From positions 1-34,724 of IMG/VR virus record IMGVR_UViG_3300025645_000218: 34,724 nucleotides of DNA, one strand, 5' to 3'. Numbering within the stretch: position 1 is the stretch's first letter; each line of letters starts with the position of its first letter. Under the pieces are notes generated by a model. The model was not told the DNA's origin. It searched no databases and saw only the letters and a program-made list of their open reading frames with translations. Position numbers and translations under genes: made by a program. The DNA comes from a virus. Shown piece after piece: positions 15,025 through 22,627 of the stretch.

Positions 15025-16026
15025 ATGGCAGTAGCAAAACTAAAAACGCCGGTTTTTATCAATAACTCTAACGAGTTAGAAACTGGGGGCGCTCCGATAT
15101 TTGCGGACGATATTTTAAGAGTTCAAGAAAACAATACGGCGGACTATTTAAATTTTTATGATGCGTTTAGGCGCGTACTTCCTTTATTATCGGTCCCTAC
15201 CGGTCCGGCTTTTCAAAGCGCCTTAATATTGGCGGGGTTAGAGTACGACAATACAGACCCAGAAAATCCAATAGTAAGCGAGGGCTATATTTTAAGCGGC
15301 GGCCGTATTTGTTACTTCCCAGGAGGCACTTATAACACCGGAGCGATTAACCCTGGTCTTTTGTATATATTCAAAGGAGCGGACACCGTAACTAACCGAG
15401 TATTTGACGACGGAGGCAGTAAACCTATTTTAGTAGAGCATTTAGCTATAGCAGAACTAGGCGAGATAGTGGGGGGCGTTTTACAGATGCCAGCGGCTAC
15501 AACTATAACAAGTTTTGACGAGGTAGCGGTTTTACAAATTGGATTACCTAACGACTTTAAAGGCGAGGACTACTTTACAGTTAACACGGCTATAGGGGTT
15601 ACCGGTTTAGGCGTTCACTTGACAGAAATTCCTTTTTCGGCGGCGTCTAACTTTTTGGTTAGTGTGTCAGTAGGTACTATTTTACCTTACTTAATAAGTA
15701 GAGTAGATAAAAACGGTTTTACAGAGATGCGAGGGTCTGTAAAAGTTTTAGCAGGAATACAAACTTCTTCACCGCTTCAACTTTTTAGGTTTCCCCAGTC
15801 AAATATTGGGATATTTGGACCTATTCCTATTTTTGCCGAGTTTTCGGACAGTTCCCTAGAAAGACCGTCTTTAACTATAGACAGTAACGGAGACGTATTT
15901 ATGACAGAGCCGTCCGGAGGGTGGCCAGGCGTTGACTTTGAAATAATTTTCAACTCAATCGTATATGGAAGTACTACACCGCCTACTGGATATACTTACA
16001 ATAGGGCTACTTTAGATATTACTTAA
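15025..16026 (+). CDS. Probable tail fibre or baseplate-attached structural protein
   Basis: I do not recognise this 333-residue protein by family. It is rich in Gly, Thr, Ile and aromatic strands, with no membrane segment. The N-terminal region includes FADDILRVQENNTADYLNFYDAF, in which a helical stretch precedes beta-rich segments (GYILSGGRICYFPGG, GGVLQMPAATTITSF). The end (FEIIFNSIVYGSTTPPTGYTYN, in parts) looks like a fibre-type trimer. Its position after two baseplate genes fits a baseplate-proximal fibre or adaptor. Its stop codon overlaps the end of the antisense small gene by four bases. Confidence 0.5.
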   Translation: MAVAKLKTPVFINNSNELETGGAPIFADDILRVQENNTADYLNFYDAFRRVLPLLSVPTGPAFQSALILAGLEYDNTDPENPIVSEGYILSGGRICYFPGGTYNTGAINPGLLYIFKGADTVTNRVFDDGGSKPILVEHLAIAELGEIVGGVLQMPAATTITSFDEVAVLQIGLPNDFKGEDYFTVNTAIGVTGLGVHLTEIPFSAASNFLVSVSVGTILPYLISRVDKNGFTEMRGSVKVLAGIQTSSPLQLFRFPQSNIGIFGPIPIFAEFSDSSLERPSLTIDSNGDVFMTEPSGGWPGVDFEIIFNSIVYGSTTPPTGYTYNRATLDIT

Positions 16027-16181
16027 TTGTCTTTGCAGTCTGGATGGTTAGCAAAATAAAAGTCCATTAACTCCCTAAGTATAGCGGAGTTACTGACGTC
16101 TTTTTTATTTTTCAGTCTTTCAAATAAGATGCGGCGGCGGCCGTGGATTAGTACTTTAACTTCGGTTTTTTTAATAGACAT
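16023..16181 (-). CDS. Ribbon-helix-helix-like small DNA-binding protein, antisense in the structural region
   Basis: A 52-residue reading frame runs on the minus strand between the fibre-like gene and the protease gene. It begins MSIKKTEVKVLIHGRR and continues ILFERLKNKKDVSNSAIL, then RELMDFYFANHPDCKDN. A short strand (TEVKVLI), then two helices separated by a polar turn (KKDVSNS), is the layout of ribbon-helix-helix (Arc/MetJ) proteins. It is the only minus-strand gene inside the late block and converges with the upstream gene, overlapping it by four bases. The 80 bases before its start contain a 16 bp inverted repeat. A small transcriptional regulator of the late region is a reasonable inference. 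Confidence 0.6.
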   Translation of the reverse strand: MSIKKTEVKVLIHGRRRILFERLKNKKDVSNSAILRELMDFYFANHPDCKDN

Positions 16182-16232
16182 ATCTTTTTATTTGGGCTAT
16201 TCTGGTCCAACTATAACCAAAAGAGGGGGGTT

Positions 16233-16248
16233 TTACTTGTAAAAGTAA
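16233..16248. promoter_or_regulatory. Inverted repeat between the ribbon-helix-helix and protease genes
   Basis: TTACTT (16233-16238) and AAGTAA (16243-16248) are perfect inverted repeats around GTAA. The site lies 17 bases before the protease ATG and 51 bases before the divergent regulator start, a natural place for an operator. The A/T-rich sequence makes chance symmetry possible. Confidence 0.35.
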
Positions 16249-16264
16249 CTAATTTAGTCCTAAT

Positions 16265-17425
16265 ATGAATAGTTTTGACTATATAACTAATTTCGCTAGC
16301 GGCGTTAAGTCCGCTAAGGTTTCTATAAGACGCCCTATTTCACAGGACGGCGTTAAGGGAATTAACGGCGACAATTTCGCTAAAGAGCTAGAGTTTTTAG
16401 CGGCTCAAGGAGTTGAGGAGGTTACTATAGATATTAATAGCGTAGGCGGTTCAATTAAAGAGGGTTTTAGCATATTTAGCGCTATAAAAGACGCTCCATT
16501 TAAAACAATAACTAGAGTGATAGGTTTAGCGGCTAGTATGGCCGGTATAATTTCGCAAGCTGGCGACCATAGGGTAATAGTGGACTTTGGCTTATTTCAT
16601 GCTCACGGCCCACAGGTTCCAAAAGGGGCAAAGGTAGACGCTACACTATTAGACAAAATGTTAGGCAGCTTAAAGACTATGATAAGCGCAAAGGCAGAGT
16701 TAAGCGAGGCAAAGGTTAGCGAAATGCTAAGCAAAGAGACGGTTTTAACGGCGGTAGAGGCTACGGAAATGGGCTTTTTTGACGAAATAGAACAGACTAG
16801 AGGCATTAAGCCAGAGTTAATAATATCTAACGACATAGAGGCGTTATTTATGGCAACCAATAAATTTTTAATCAATAACAATAAAATGGATAAATTAGGT
16901 ACACTTTTAGCGATAGAAAACGCTACAGAGGAGCTAGTTATTAGCTCCGTAGAAACTTTACAAGCTGAGGCGGCTAAAGTTGAGGGATTAACTAACGACT
17001 TAGAGGCGGAGGTTTCAAAAGTTGAGGGATTAACTAACGACTTAGAGGCGGTTAAAGCTGAAAAAGAGGCGGAGGTTTCTAAAGTAGCGGAGCTAGAGGC
17101 TAGCTTAACAGAGCTTAAAGGACAAGCGGCTACAGAGTTAATAGAAAACGCGGTAAAATTAGGTAAGATTAAGGCGGACGTTTCCGAGTCATGGATTACG
17201 GCAGCTACTAACGACTTAGAGGGTACTAAGATACTTTTAAGCGGGGTTACTACCTCAGTTAAAGCGCCAGACTTGACAAACGAAATTAATCCAGACGAAA
17301 AGGAAAGCCGTAAAGATTGGGATTTTCAAAAGTGGGGACAAGAGGACCCAAAAGGATTAGAAGAAATGAAAAATAAAACGCCTAAGAAGTTCGACGACTT
17401 GTTAGGGGCTTATTTAGAATCATAA
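16265..17425 (+). CDS. Prohead protease (ClpP/S14-like) with C-terminal scaffold-like domain
   Basis: This 386-residue protein joins a serine protease and a scaffold. Residues 1 to about 195 are a ClpP-like peptidase: GGS oxyanion segment at 61-63, nucleophile Ser91 in GLAASMAG, and LFHAHGP containing the catalytic His (H112 or H114). Residues about 225-290 are a charged coiled coil with a direct repeat KVEGLTNDLEA. The C-terminus (RKDWDFQKWGQEDPKGLEEM) resembles scaffold ends. Codon 208 is an ATG (16886-16888) preceded by A/T-rich bases (ATCAATAACAATAAA), similar to the leader of the capsid gene, so a separate 179-residue scaffold may be made internally, as with lambda C/Nu3. It would cleave scaffold and capsid during head maturation. 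Confidence 0.88.
   Translation: MNSFDYITNFASGVKSAKVSIRRPISQDGVKGINGDNFAKELEFLAAQGVEEVTIDINSVGGSIKEGFSIFSAIKDAPFKTITRVIGLAASMAGIISQAGDHRVIVDFGLFHAHGPQVPKGAKVDATLLDKMLGSLKTMISAKAELSEAKVSEMLSKETVLTAVEATEMGFFDEIEQTRGIKPELIISNDIEALFMATNKFLINNNKMDKLGTLLAIENATEELVISSVETLQAEAAKVEGLTNDLEAEVSKVEGLTNDLEAVKAEKEAEVSKVAELEASLTELKGQAATELIENAVKLGKIKADVSESWITAATNDLEGTKILLSGVTTSVKAPDLTNEINPDEKESRKDWDFQKWGQEDPKGLEEMKNKTPKKFDDLLGAYLES
16976..17050 (+). repeat. 33 bp direct repeat in the scaffold coiled coil
   Basis: An exact 33 bp sequence at 16976-17008 recurs at 17018-17050 with a 42 bp period. It encodes KVEGLTNDLEA twice. A recent in-frame duplication lengthened the coiled coil by two heptads (14 residues). 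Confidence 0.9.
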
Positions 17426-17456
17426 AAATATTTATTAACAACAAACAATTTAAAAA

Positions 17457-18359
17457 ATGGCTGAACAAATAGTACAATTATTTAGCAAAGACTTACAAGA
17501 GAATTTATTCCCAAAGAATGAATTTTATAAGCAATCAAAAGTAGACGGTAATATCGGGGCAAAATTCGGAACTGTAGAAGTACCACAAGCGGGCGCTACT
17601 CCAGGGATTACCTTAAACCCTTCCTCTTTTCCATTGACTCCGGCACAAAGAACGGACGACGTAAAAGTTTACACAGTAAACAACTACGCTACTGACCCTA
17701 TCCATATAGAGGACGTTAACGAAATCGTTACAAACTACTCTAAAAGAATGGACATTTTAAAAGACCACACTAAAGCGCTTAATACAAGAATTGCAGAGGA
17801 AATGGCTTTTTCATGGTCACCTACTTTAGCATCACAAAAGAATTTTACTACAGGAACGGCAGACGCTACGGCACTAGCTCCAGGAGCAACAGGAACGAGA
17901 AACTCTTTAACTAGAGAAGATTTAAGCGACTTAGCTATCAAGTTCGATATTGACGACGTAGCAAGCGACGAAAGAAACATTTTAGTTGACGCGAGACTAT
18001 ACGCTCAACTATTAAAAATCGACTCTTTTATTAACTTTGACTATGTTAATAGAAAGCCAACAGTAGACGGTCAAGTAGGCGAGCTTTTCGGAATGAAAGT
18101 ATTTAAAAGGTCTAGCGCTACTTATTACGATGCGGCAGGAGCTAAAAAAGCGGTAGGAGCTGCAACGGCGGTAACTGATAACTTAGGAATTTTAGCATGG
18201 TCTGACAGCTACGTAAGACGAGCAGAGGGAGCGGTAAAAGTATATGCAGACATGGACAACCCACTTTATTTAGGGTCTATCTTTAATGCTGCGGTAAGAG
18301 CCGGAGGAACTGCGGGTAGAAACGACGAGAAGGGAGTTTACGCTTTAATCCAGGCATAA
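17457..18359 (+). CDS. Major capsid protein
   Basis: This 300-residue protein is the probable HK97-fold major capsid protein. It follows the protease-scaffold gene, has no cysteine-rich or membrane features, and shows family-like elements: VEVPQAG near residue 42, an extended E-loop-like region, a spine-helix-like DHTKALNTRIAEEMAFSW (about 103-120), and ILVDARLYAQLLKIDSF, a P-domain pattern common to capsids of Mu-like and Bacteroidota phages. The leader before the start is A-rich (AACAATTTAAAAA), consistent with strong expression. Codon use is slightly richer in GCT/GAA than its neighbours, also fitting high expression. Confidence 0.85.
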   Translation: MAEQIVQLFSKDLQENLFPKNEFYKQSKVDGNIGAKFGTVEVPQAGATPGITLNPSSFPLTPAQRTDDVKVYTVNNYATDPIHIEDVNEIVTNYSKRMDILKDHTKALNTRIAEEMAFSWSPTLASQKNFTTGTADATALAPGATGTRNSLTREDLSDLAIKFDIDDVASDERNILVDARLYAQLLKIDSFINFDYVNRKPTVDGQVGELFGMKVFKRSSATYYDAAGAKKAVGAATAVTDNLGILAWSDSYVRRAEGAVKVYADMDNPLYLGSIFNAAVRAGGTAGRNDEKGVYALIQA

Positions 18360-18538
18360 TGGACAAGCTAGAGAAAATAGCTAAAAGGTATTTTAACAAG
18401 TCGGAGGTAGTATTTATTACCTCCGACGGGTTAGCCTTTTTGGAATTTCCTTTTGCGGAGCGGCACGCGCATAAAAACGGCCTAACAATTAACGAATTTA
18501 AGAAACCTAAAAAAGCTAAAAGAAATGGCACTAAATAA
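18359..18538 (+). CDS. Small basic protein between capsid and sheath genes
   Basis: A 59-residue gene overlaps the capsid stop by one base and runs 14 bases into the sheath gene, so the three are translationally linked. It reads MDKLEKIAKRYFNKSEVVF, then ITSDGLAFLEFPFAERHAH, and ends in a lysine-rich tail. I recall short proteins with a similar TSDG-x-x-F plus AExHA pattern between capsid and sheath genes of Bacteroidota prophages, but no function is known to me. The overlap on both sides supports it as a real gene. Confidence 0.65.
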   Translation: MDKLEKIAKRYFNKSEVVFITSDGLAFLEFPFAERHAHKNGLTINEFKKPKKAKRNGTK

Positions 18539-19700
18539 GGTTACATTTAATATAAATACCGCCGGACTAGGCACGCCTTTAGCATCTAAGGACCATATTA
18601 GCGGGGTAGTATATTATAACGATACTCTACCGGCTGGCTTTACGGCGTCGGATAGAATTAAAACAGTTTTCTCTTTACAAGCTGCGGAGGCTTTAGGGAT
18701 TATAGAGGGGTCTGTAGACCACGGGACAGAATGGTATCATATTAGAGAATTTTTCGAAAAACAACCGAGCGGCGAGCTTTGGATTGGTTATTTTGACGTA
18801 CCAGTAGGAGCGCCAGACTTTGTAGAGGTAAAAACTTTACAGGACACGGCTTTAGGTACTATAAGACAAGTAGGAGTTTATTTCGTGGAGGCGGTTTTTG
18901 CTACTTCACAGGTTACGGCTTTACAGGCGGTAGCTACTACTTTAAAGAGCGAAAGCAAGCCTTTATCTATCCTTTATGGTCCAGATATTAGTCTTACTAG
19001 TGATTTATCACTATTGCCAGATTTAAGGACTTTAACGTCGCCTAATGTTTCGGTATGTATCGGACAGGACGGAAACGCAAAAGGGGCGGCTCTAGCGGTT
19101 TCTACTGCAAAGTCTGTAACTGATATGGGGGCTAAATTGGGCGCGGTTTCTTCTGCTAACGTTAACGAGTCTATTAGTTATTACGAAAAGTTCCCAATGG
19201 TTACAAACGGGCTAGAGTTCGATGTTGCTCACTTTGCGAACGGCGACGACGTAACCCTGGCGGCTACAGCACTAGTTGAAGCGATAGACGATAAGGGATA
19301 TAATTTTTTAGTTAAAGAAGTTGGTTTTACTAACACTTTTAACAATGACTCTTACACGTCTGCGGCAGTTACTAACGACTTAGCGACAATAGAAAACAAT
19401 AGAACAATAGATAAAGCTACTAGAAATTTAAGAACTTTTATAGTTCCAAAATTAGGCAGTCCTTTAAACGCTAACGCGGACGGGACACTAAGAGAGGACA
19501 CTATTAAGACTTTTAAAGCTCTAGCAGACAGAGCTATTAACTCAATGGCAGCGGACGGCGAGGTTAGCGCTTACGAGGTTATTATTAACGCGGCCCAGGA
19601 CGTAATTAGTACGGGAACGTTAGAAATAACTTTAAAAATCGTTCCGGTAGGAGTTGCTAGAGAGATAGTTATTAACATTGGATTCGTACCGAGTCTATAA
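18525..19700 (+). CDS. Contractile tail sheath protein (DUF2586-like)
   Basis: This 391-residue protein is the likely tail sheath subunit, which contracts around the tube at infection. It shows the DUF2586-type layout of short-sheath phages: an N-terminal domain with a repeated Gly/Ala pattern, a central AVATTLKSESKPLSILYG segment, LVEAIDDKGYNFLVKEVGFTN in two parts, NNRTIDKATRNLR, and a C-terminal strand pair (LEITLKIVPVG, EIVINIGF) typical of sheath C-terminal domains. It precedes the tube gene, the usual sheath-tube order. Its presence is the main evidence for myovirus morphology. Confidence 0.82.
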   Translation: MALNKVTFNINTAGLGTPLASKDHISGVVYYNDTLPAGFTASDRIKTVFSLQAAEALGIIEGSVDHGTEWYHIREFFEKQPSGELWIGYFDVPVGAPDFVEVKTLQDTALGTIRQVGVYFVEAVFATSQVTALQAVATTLKSESKPLSILYGPDISLTSDLSLLPDLRTLTSPNVSVCIGQDGNAKGAALAVSTAKSVTDMGAKLGAVSSANVNESISYYEKFPMVTNGLEFDVAHFANGDDVTLAATALVEAIDDKGYNFLVKEVGFTNTFNNDSYTSAAVTNDLATIENNRTIDKATRNLRTFIVPKLGSPLNANADGTLREDTIKTFKALADRAINSMAADGEVSAYEVIINAAQDVISTGTLEITLKIVPVGVAREIVINIGFVPSL

Positions 19701-19712
19701 AAAATATAAAAA

Positions 19713-20141
19713 ATGCCAAACTTTACACCTTTAGTAAACGGACAAGCATACGCTTATGCAGATATTATAGTAACGGTTTTAGGTTCGCCTCTAGCCGGTA
19801 TTACTGCGATAAATTACTCAGACTCACAGGAGGTAGTGGAAAACTTTGGCGCGGGCCAGTTTCCAACCTCTAGGGGGTTAGGTAAGATAGAGAGCGAGTG
19901 TACTATGTCTATAGACAGAGCCGAGCTTAACGCTTTATTAGCTGCGGCTACAGGGAACAGGCTACAAAATATTAGCGAGTTCGATATTACGGTATCGTAT
20001 TTGCCAGTAGGTAGCCCTCCGGTAACTGATATTATTAAAAACTGCCGTTTTAAGAACACGCCGAGCGGCGGGTCTGAGGGCGACAGTAATATAATTGCAG
20101 AGCTAGAGCTAGCGGTTTCCCATATTCAATGGGCGCAATAA
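19713..20141 (+). CDS. Tail tube protein
   Basis: This 142-residue protein follows the sheath gene and fits a tail tube subunit: mostly beta, beginning MPNFTPLVNGQAYAYADI, with an ESECTMSIDRAELNALL helix in the middle and a strand-rich end (FDITVSYLP, NIIAELELAVSHIQW). This beta-helix-beta layout is typical of tube proteins in Mu-like and related myophages. It is followed by two terminators, which would hold back downstream transcription relative to the abundant capsid, sheath and tube. Confidence 0.75.
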   Translation: MPNFTPLVNGQAYAYADIIVTVLGSPLAGITAINYSDSQEVVENFGAGQFPTSRGLGKIESECTMSIDRAELNALLAAATGNRLQNISEFDITVSYLPVGSPPVTDIIKNCRFKNTPSGGSEGDSNIIAELELAVSHIQWAQ

Positions 20142-20174
20142 AAAAAAACTTTTTACTTTTTCCATGTAAAAAGG

Positions 20175-20204
20175 CCCTAACTTTTGCTAGTTAGGGTTTT
20201 TTTT
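20175..20204 (+). terminator. Strong terminator after the tail tube gene
   Basis: CCCTAACT (20175-20182) pairs perfectly with AGTTAGGG (20189-20196) around a TTTGCT loop, followed by eight T. It is the strongest terminator in the window and closes the protease-to-tube operon. Confidence 0.9.
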
Positions 20205-20262
20205 GCTTATTTTTATATCGCTTACTTCATAATAATGTAGTTTATAATTTGATTTTTAGGGA

Positions 20263-20291
20263 AACCCTGGCTTTTTAGTCGGGGTTTTTTT
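20263..20291 (+). terminator. Second terminator before the tail chaperone
   Basis: AACCCTGGC (20263-20271) pairs with GTCGGGGTT (20278-20286) with two G-U pairs around a TTTTTA loop, followed by T. It comes 59 bases after the first terminator. The A/T-rich DNA between the two hairpins, and the TACCTTTA at 20294-20301, could hold a promoter for the chaperone operon. Confidence 0.7.
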
Positions 20292-20322
20292 ATTACCTTT
20301 ATAGCTCACTAAAATTTATAAC

Positions 20323-20637
20323 ATGGGAAAAATGGAAAAAGTATTTAACGAGTTAAAGGAAAAGCATAGTAAAATTTACTGGCTAGACATTCCGGAAAGC
20401 GACGAGAACGGCGAAAAGACTATTTTTTTACGTAAAATAGACAGGGTTACTTACTCGGCTAGCCAAAAACTATTAGAAAAGGACACTTTGCAAGCTACGG
20501 AAATGATACTCCGCTCGCTTCATGTAGGCGGGGACTCAGTAGAGGACGTAATAAACGACTTTGACCAGTTAAGGGCCGCCTCTGAGTTGTTAGTTGATGT
20601 AATAACAGTAAAAAAGGGAAACGTACGAACGTCGTAG
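20323..20637 (+). CDS. Tail assembly chaperone, zero-frame product (gpG-like)
   Basis: This 104-residue acidic, helical protein lies between the tail tube and tape measure genes, where tail assembly chaperones are always found. Near its end the message contains A AAA AAG (20610-20616) in phase with the codons GTA AAA AAG, the classic slippery heptamer for -1 frameshifting. Most ribosomes would finish at 20637 (ending GNVRTS); a fraction would shift and continue in the frame ending at 20885. A Met-Gly-Lys-Met start offers two adjacent ATGs. Chaperones of this kind bind the tape measure protein while the tube polymerises. No sequence family is claimed. Confidence 0.8.
   Translation: MGKMEKVFNELKEKHSKIYWLDIPESDENGEKTIFLRKIDRVTYSASQKLLEKDTLQATEMILRSLHVGGDSVEDVINDFDQLRAASELLVDVITVKKGNVRTS
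20610..20616 (+). promoter_or_regulatory. -1 ribosomal frameshift site A AAA AAG
   Basis: The heptamer lies in the exact reading phase required for tandem slippage of lysyl-tRNAs (X XXY YYZ). A weak TACG/CGTA hairpin at 20624-20636 begins seven bases downstream and might stimulate it. The frame entered after a -1 shift is open for 89 codons and has no ATG, GTG or TTG of its own. Confidence 0.8.
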
Positions 20638-20885
20638 AGATTTTAGAAAAAGTAAACTTATCTTTAGCTCACAATATAGGAGGTTTTAGAAACGGTAACT
20701 TTTACGACGAACAAATAGCACGTTTTAAGATTGATAAGGACGAAGGGGACCAATGGGACGCCCTTTTAAGGTTTCATTTTAAAATAGACCCGACGGGGTT
20801 AAAAGACGACGATTACTTTAAACTTTGTGCACAATTAGACTGGGTAATAACCCAGGAAAACGAGAAGTATAAAAATAAGGGCTAA
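20616..20885 (+). CDS. Tail assembly chaperone, -1 frame extension (gpGT-like)
   Basis: After a -1 shift at 20610-20616, translation continues as GKRTNVVEILEKVNLSLAHN, through NGNFYDEQIARFKI and DQWDALLRFHFKIDP, to the stop at 20883-20885. It adds 89 residues to the first 98 and gives a fusion of 187. The extension is soluble and helical, with several aromatic and acidic positions (WDALLRF, YFKLCAQLDWVI). The lack of any start codon in this frame argues strongly that it is made only by frameshifting. It corresponds to the T domain that contacts tail tube subunits in lambda gpGT. Confidence 0.78.
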   Translation, partial: GKRTNVVEILEKVNLSLAHNIGGFRNGNFYDEQIARFKIDKDEGDQWDALLRFHFKIDPTGLKDDDYFKLCAQLDWVITQENEKYKNKG

Positions 20886-20909
20886 GGGGGTTTAATAACC
20901 CCCTTTTTT
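20886..20909 (+). terminator. Terminator between chaperone and tape measure genes
   Basis: GGGGGTT (20886-20892) pairs perfectly with AACCCCC (20897-20903) around TAAT, followed by six T. It begins on the base after the frameshift product's stop. The tape measure start lies only 14 bases beyond the T-run, so a promoter overlapping or just after the hairpin is needed, or the hairpin attenuates read-through. Confidence 0.85.
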
Positions 20910-20911
20910 AG

Positions 20912-20919
20912 TACTTTTA
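20912..20919 (+). promoter_or_regulatory. Candidate -7 element directly before the tape measure ATG
   Basis: TACTTTTA resembles the Bacteroidota -7 box TAnnTTTG and ends four bases before the ATG. The same arrangement is seen at 24904-24911 and 34012-34019. If used, the mRNA would be nearly or completely leaderless. Confidence 0.3.
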
Positions 20920-20923
20920 TAAT

Positions 20924-22627
20924 ATGGCAGAAAAGACTACCTACGTAATAGCGCTTAATGACAAGTTAAGCCCTGGCTTAAAAAAGGCAACGGCTAAAGC
21001 TCTGGGCCTCGACAAAGCTATGGGAGGGCTAAACGGCAAAGCTAAAAAAGGCTCTAAAGGTATGTCTATGCTAGGCGGGTCTATTAAAGGTTTAATAGGT
21101 CCTTTAGCTTTAGCGGCTGCGGCTATGAAAGCCTTTCAATTTGCTAGCGAGTCGGTAAAGGTAGCGCGGGACTTTGAGAGCTTAGAAAACGCTATTTCTT
21201 TTGCAAGCGGAGGAGCTGAAAAGGGCGCCGAGAACATGGATTTTTTGCGGCAACGCTCCGAGTTATTAGGTACTGATTTATTAGCAAGTGCGGAGGGTTT
21301 TAAAACTTTGTCCGCCTCAATGCTAGGTACTAAACTAGAGGGACAAGCTACTAACGATGTTTTCGACGGTATTCAAGTAGCGTCCTCTGTAATGGGGTTA
21401 AGCGCGGAGCAGTCTAAGGGTGCATTTTTGGCCCTCGGTCAAATGATGGGTAAGGGAAAAGTACAAGCGGAGGAGCTTAGGGGCCAATTAGGAGAGAGAA
21501 TACCGGGAGCGTTCAATATTGCGGCTAGGGCTATGGGGGTAACTACTCAAGAGCTAGACAAAATGATGGAGCAAGGGCAGTTAATTTCTGACGAGTTCCT
21601 GCCGAAATTTAGCGACGAATTAAAAAAGACATTTGGCCCAGGTTTAGAAAAGTCGGTTAATAGCGCCCAGGCGAATTTTAACCGCTTTAATAACTCTATG
21701 CTAGAGCTAAAGTTAACTTTAGGTAGGGCTTTAATGCCGGCAGTAAATAGAGCCATGGATTTATTCAAAAAGGCTTTTGCTTTTATTAAAGCTAACGCCG
21801 AAATAGTAGCTAAGGCTTTTAAGCCTTTAACTGACGCGTGGAAAGAGATAGGAGCGGCGGCCTCAGACTTTTTTACAGAGTTAACAGGGGGCGCCTCTGT
21901 AATGGACTCTTTGCAGATGGCTTTTAGTATGTTACAAAAAGGTTTAAACTTTTTAAAGCCAGCTTTTGAGGCGGCGGTTACTATATTTAAAAGCGCTTTT
22001 GGGTTTTTATTAAACATAAAAAAAGCGATAGTTTCTTTACTTGAAACGTTCCCAATATTAGTAACCGGAGCTAAAGCTATTGCTTTAGCTTTTAGGGATG
22101 TTTTTGTAAATATAGCTAAAAGCGCGGCGGACATTTTAGGAGGGGTAGGCGATTTAATAGCGGGAATATTTAGCGCGGACCCTAAGCAAATAGAGAAGGG
22201 TTTAGAGGGTTTAAAAGACGCTTTTGTTGAGAAGGATATAAAAGTACAACCTAGATTAATAGGTAGGAATTTAAACAGAGAGCTAAAGCCAGAAAAAGAG
22301 CCGGAAGTAGTTTTGAAATTAAAAGGACTAGCTAAAGAAAGTAAGGCGGTAGGCTTTGACCAGGTTTTAAAACCAGGAGACAGAGGGCTAGGCGGAGCGG
22401 CGGGATTAGCTGGAGCAGCTACAGGCAAAGCGGGGAAAAAATCTAGTTCTAGCGTAGACGGCATTAAGTCCGGGAGGCCTACAAATATTAATATAGACAT
22501 AGGCAAATTAATAGAAACTTTTAATATAACCGCTACGGACCTAAACGACATAAACAACAAAACTAAGGACATGGTAGCGCAGGCGCTTTTAAGCGCGGTT
22601 AATAATGTTAACAATATAGCGAGATAA
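20924..22627 (+). CDS. Tail tape measure protein
   Basis: This 567-residue protein sets tail length. After a basic, glycine-rich start it has a conserved tape measure domain (about 80-270): FESLENAISFASGGAE, ALGQMMGKGKVQAEELRGQL, GERIPGAFNIAARAMGV, EFLPKFSDELKKTFG. This is followed by hydrophobic helices (about 270-420; AFRDVFVNIAKSAADILGGV) and a variable Gly/Ala tail. At roughly 0.15 nm per residue, the general relation for tape measures, a tail of about 85 nm is expected; this is inference. The gene overlaps the next by one base. The long open frame on the opposite strand here is a composition effect. Confidence 0.93.
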   Translation: MAEKTTYVIALNDKLSPGLKKATAKALGLDKAMGGLNGKAKKGSKGMSMLGGSIKGLIGPLALAAAAMKAFQFASESVKVARDFESLENAISFASGGAEKGAENMDFLRQRSELLGTDLLASAEGFKTLSASMLGTKLEGQATNDVFDGIQVASSVMGLSAEQSKGAFLALGQMMGKGKVQAEELRGQLGERIPGAFNIAARAMGVTTQELDKMMEQGQLISDEFLPKFSDELKKTFGPGLEKSVNSAQANFNRFNNSMLELKLTLGRALMPAVNRAMDLFKKAFAFIKANAEIVAKAFKPLTDAWKEIGAAASDFFTELTGGASVMDSLQMAFSMLQKGLNFLKPAFEAAVTIFKSAFGFLLNIKKAIVSLLETFPILVTGAKAIALAFRDVFVNIAKSAADILGGVGDLIAGIFSADPKQIEKGLEGLKDAFVEKDIKVQPRLIGRNLNRELKPEKEPEVVLKLKGLAKESKAVGFDQVLKPGDRGLGGAAGLAGAATGKAGKKSSSSVDGIKSGRPTNINIDIGKLIETFNITATDLNDINNKTKDMVAQALLSAVNNVNNIAR

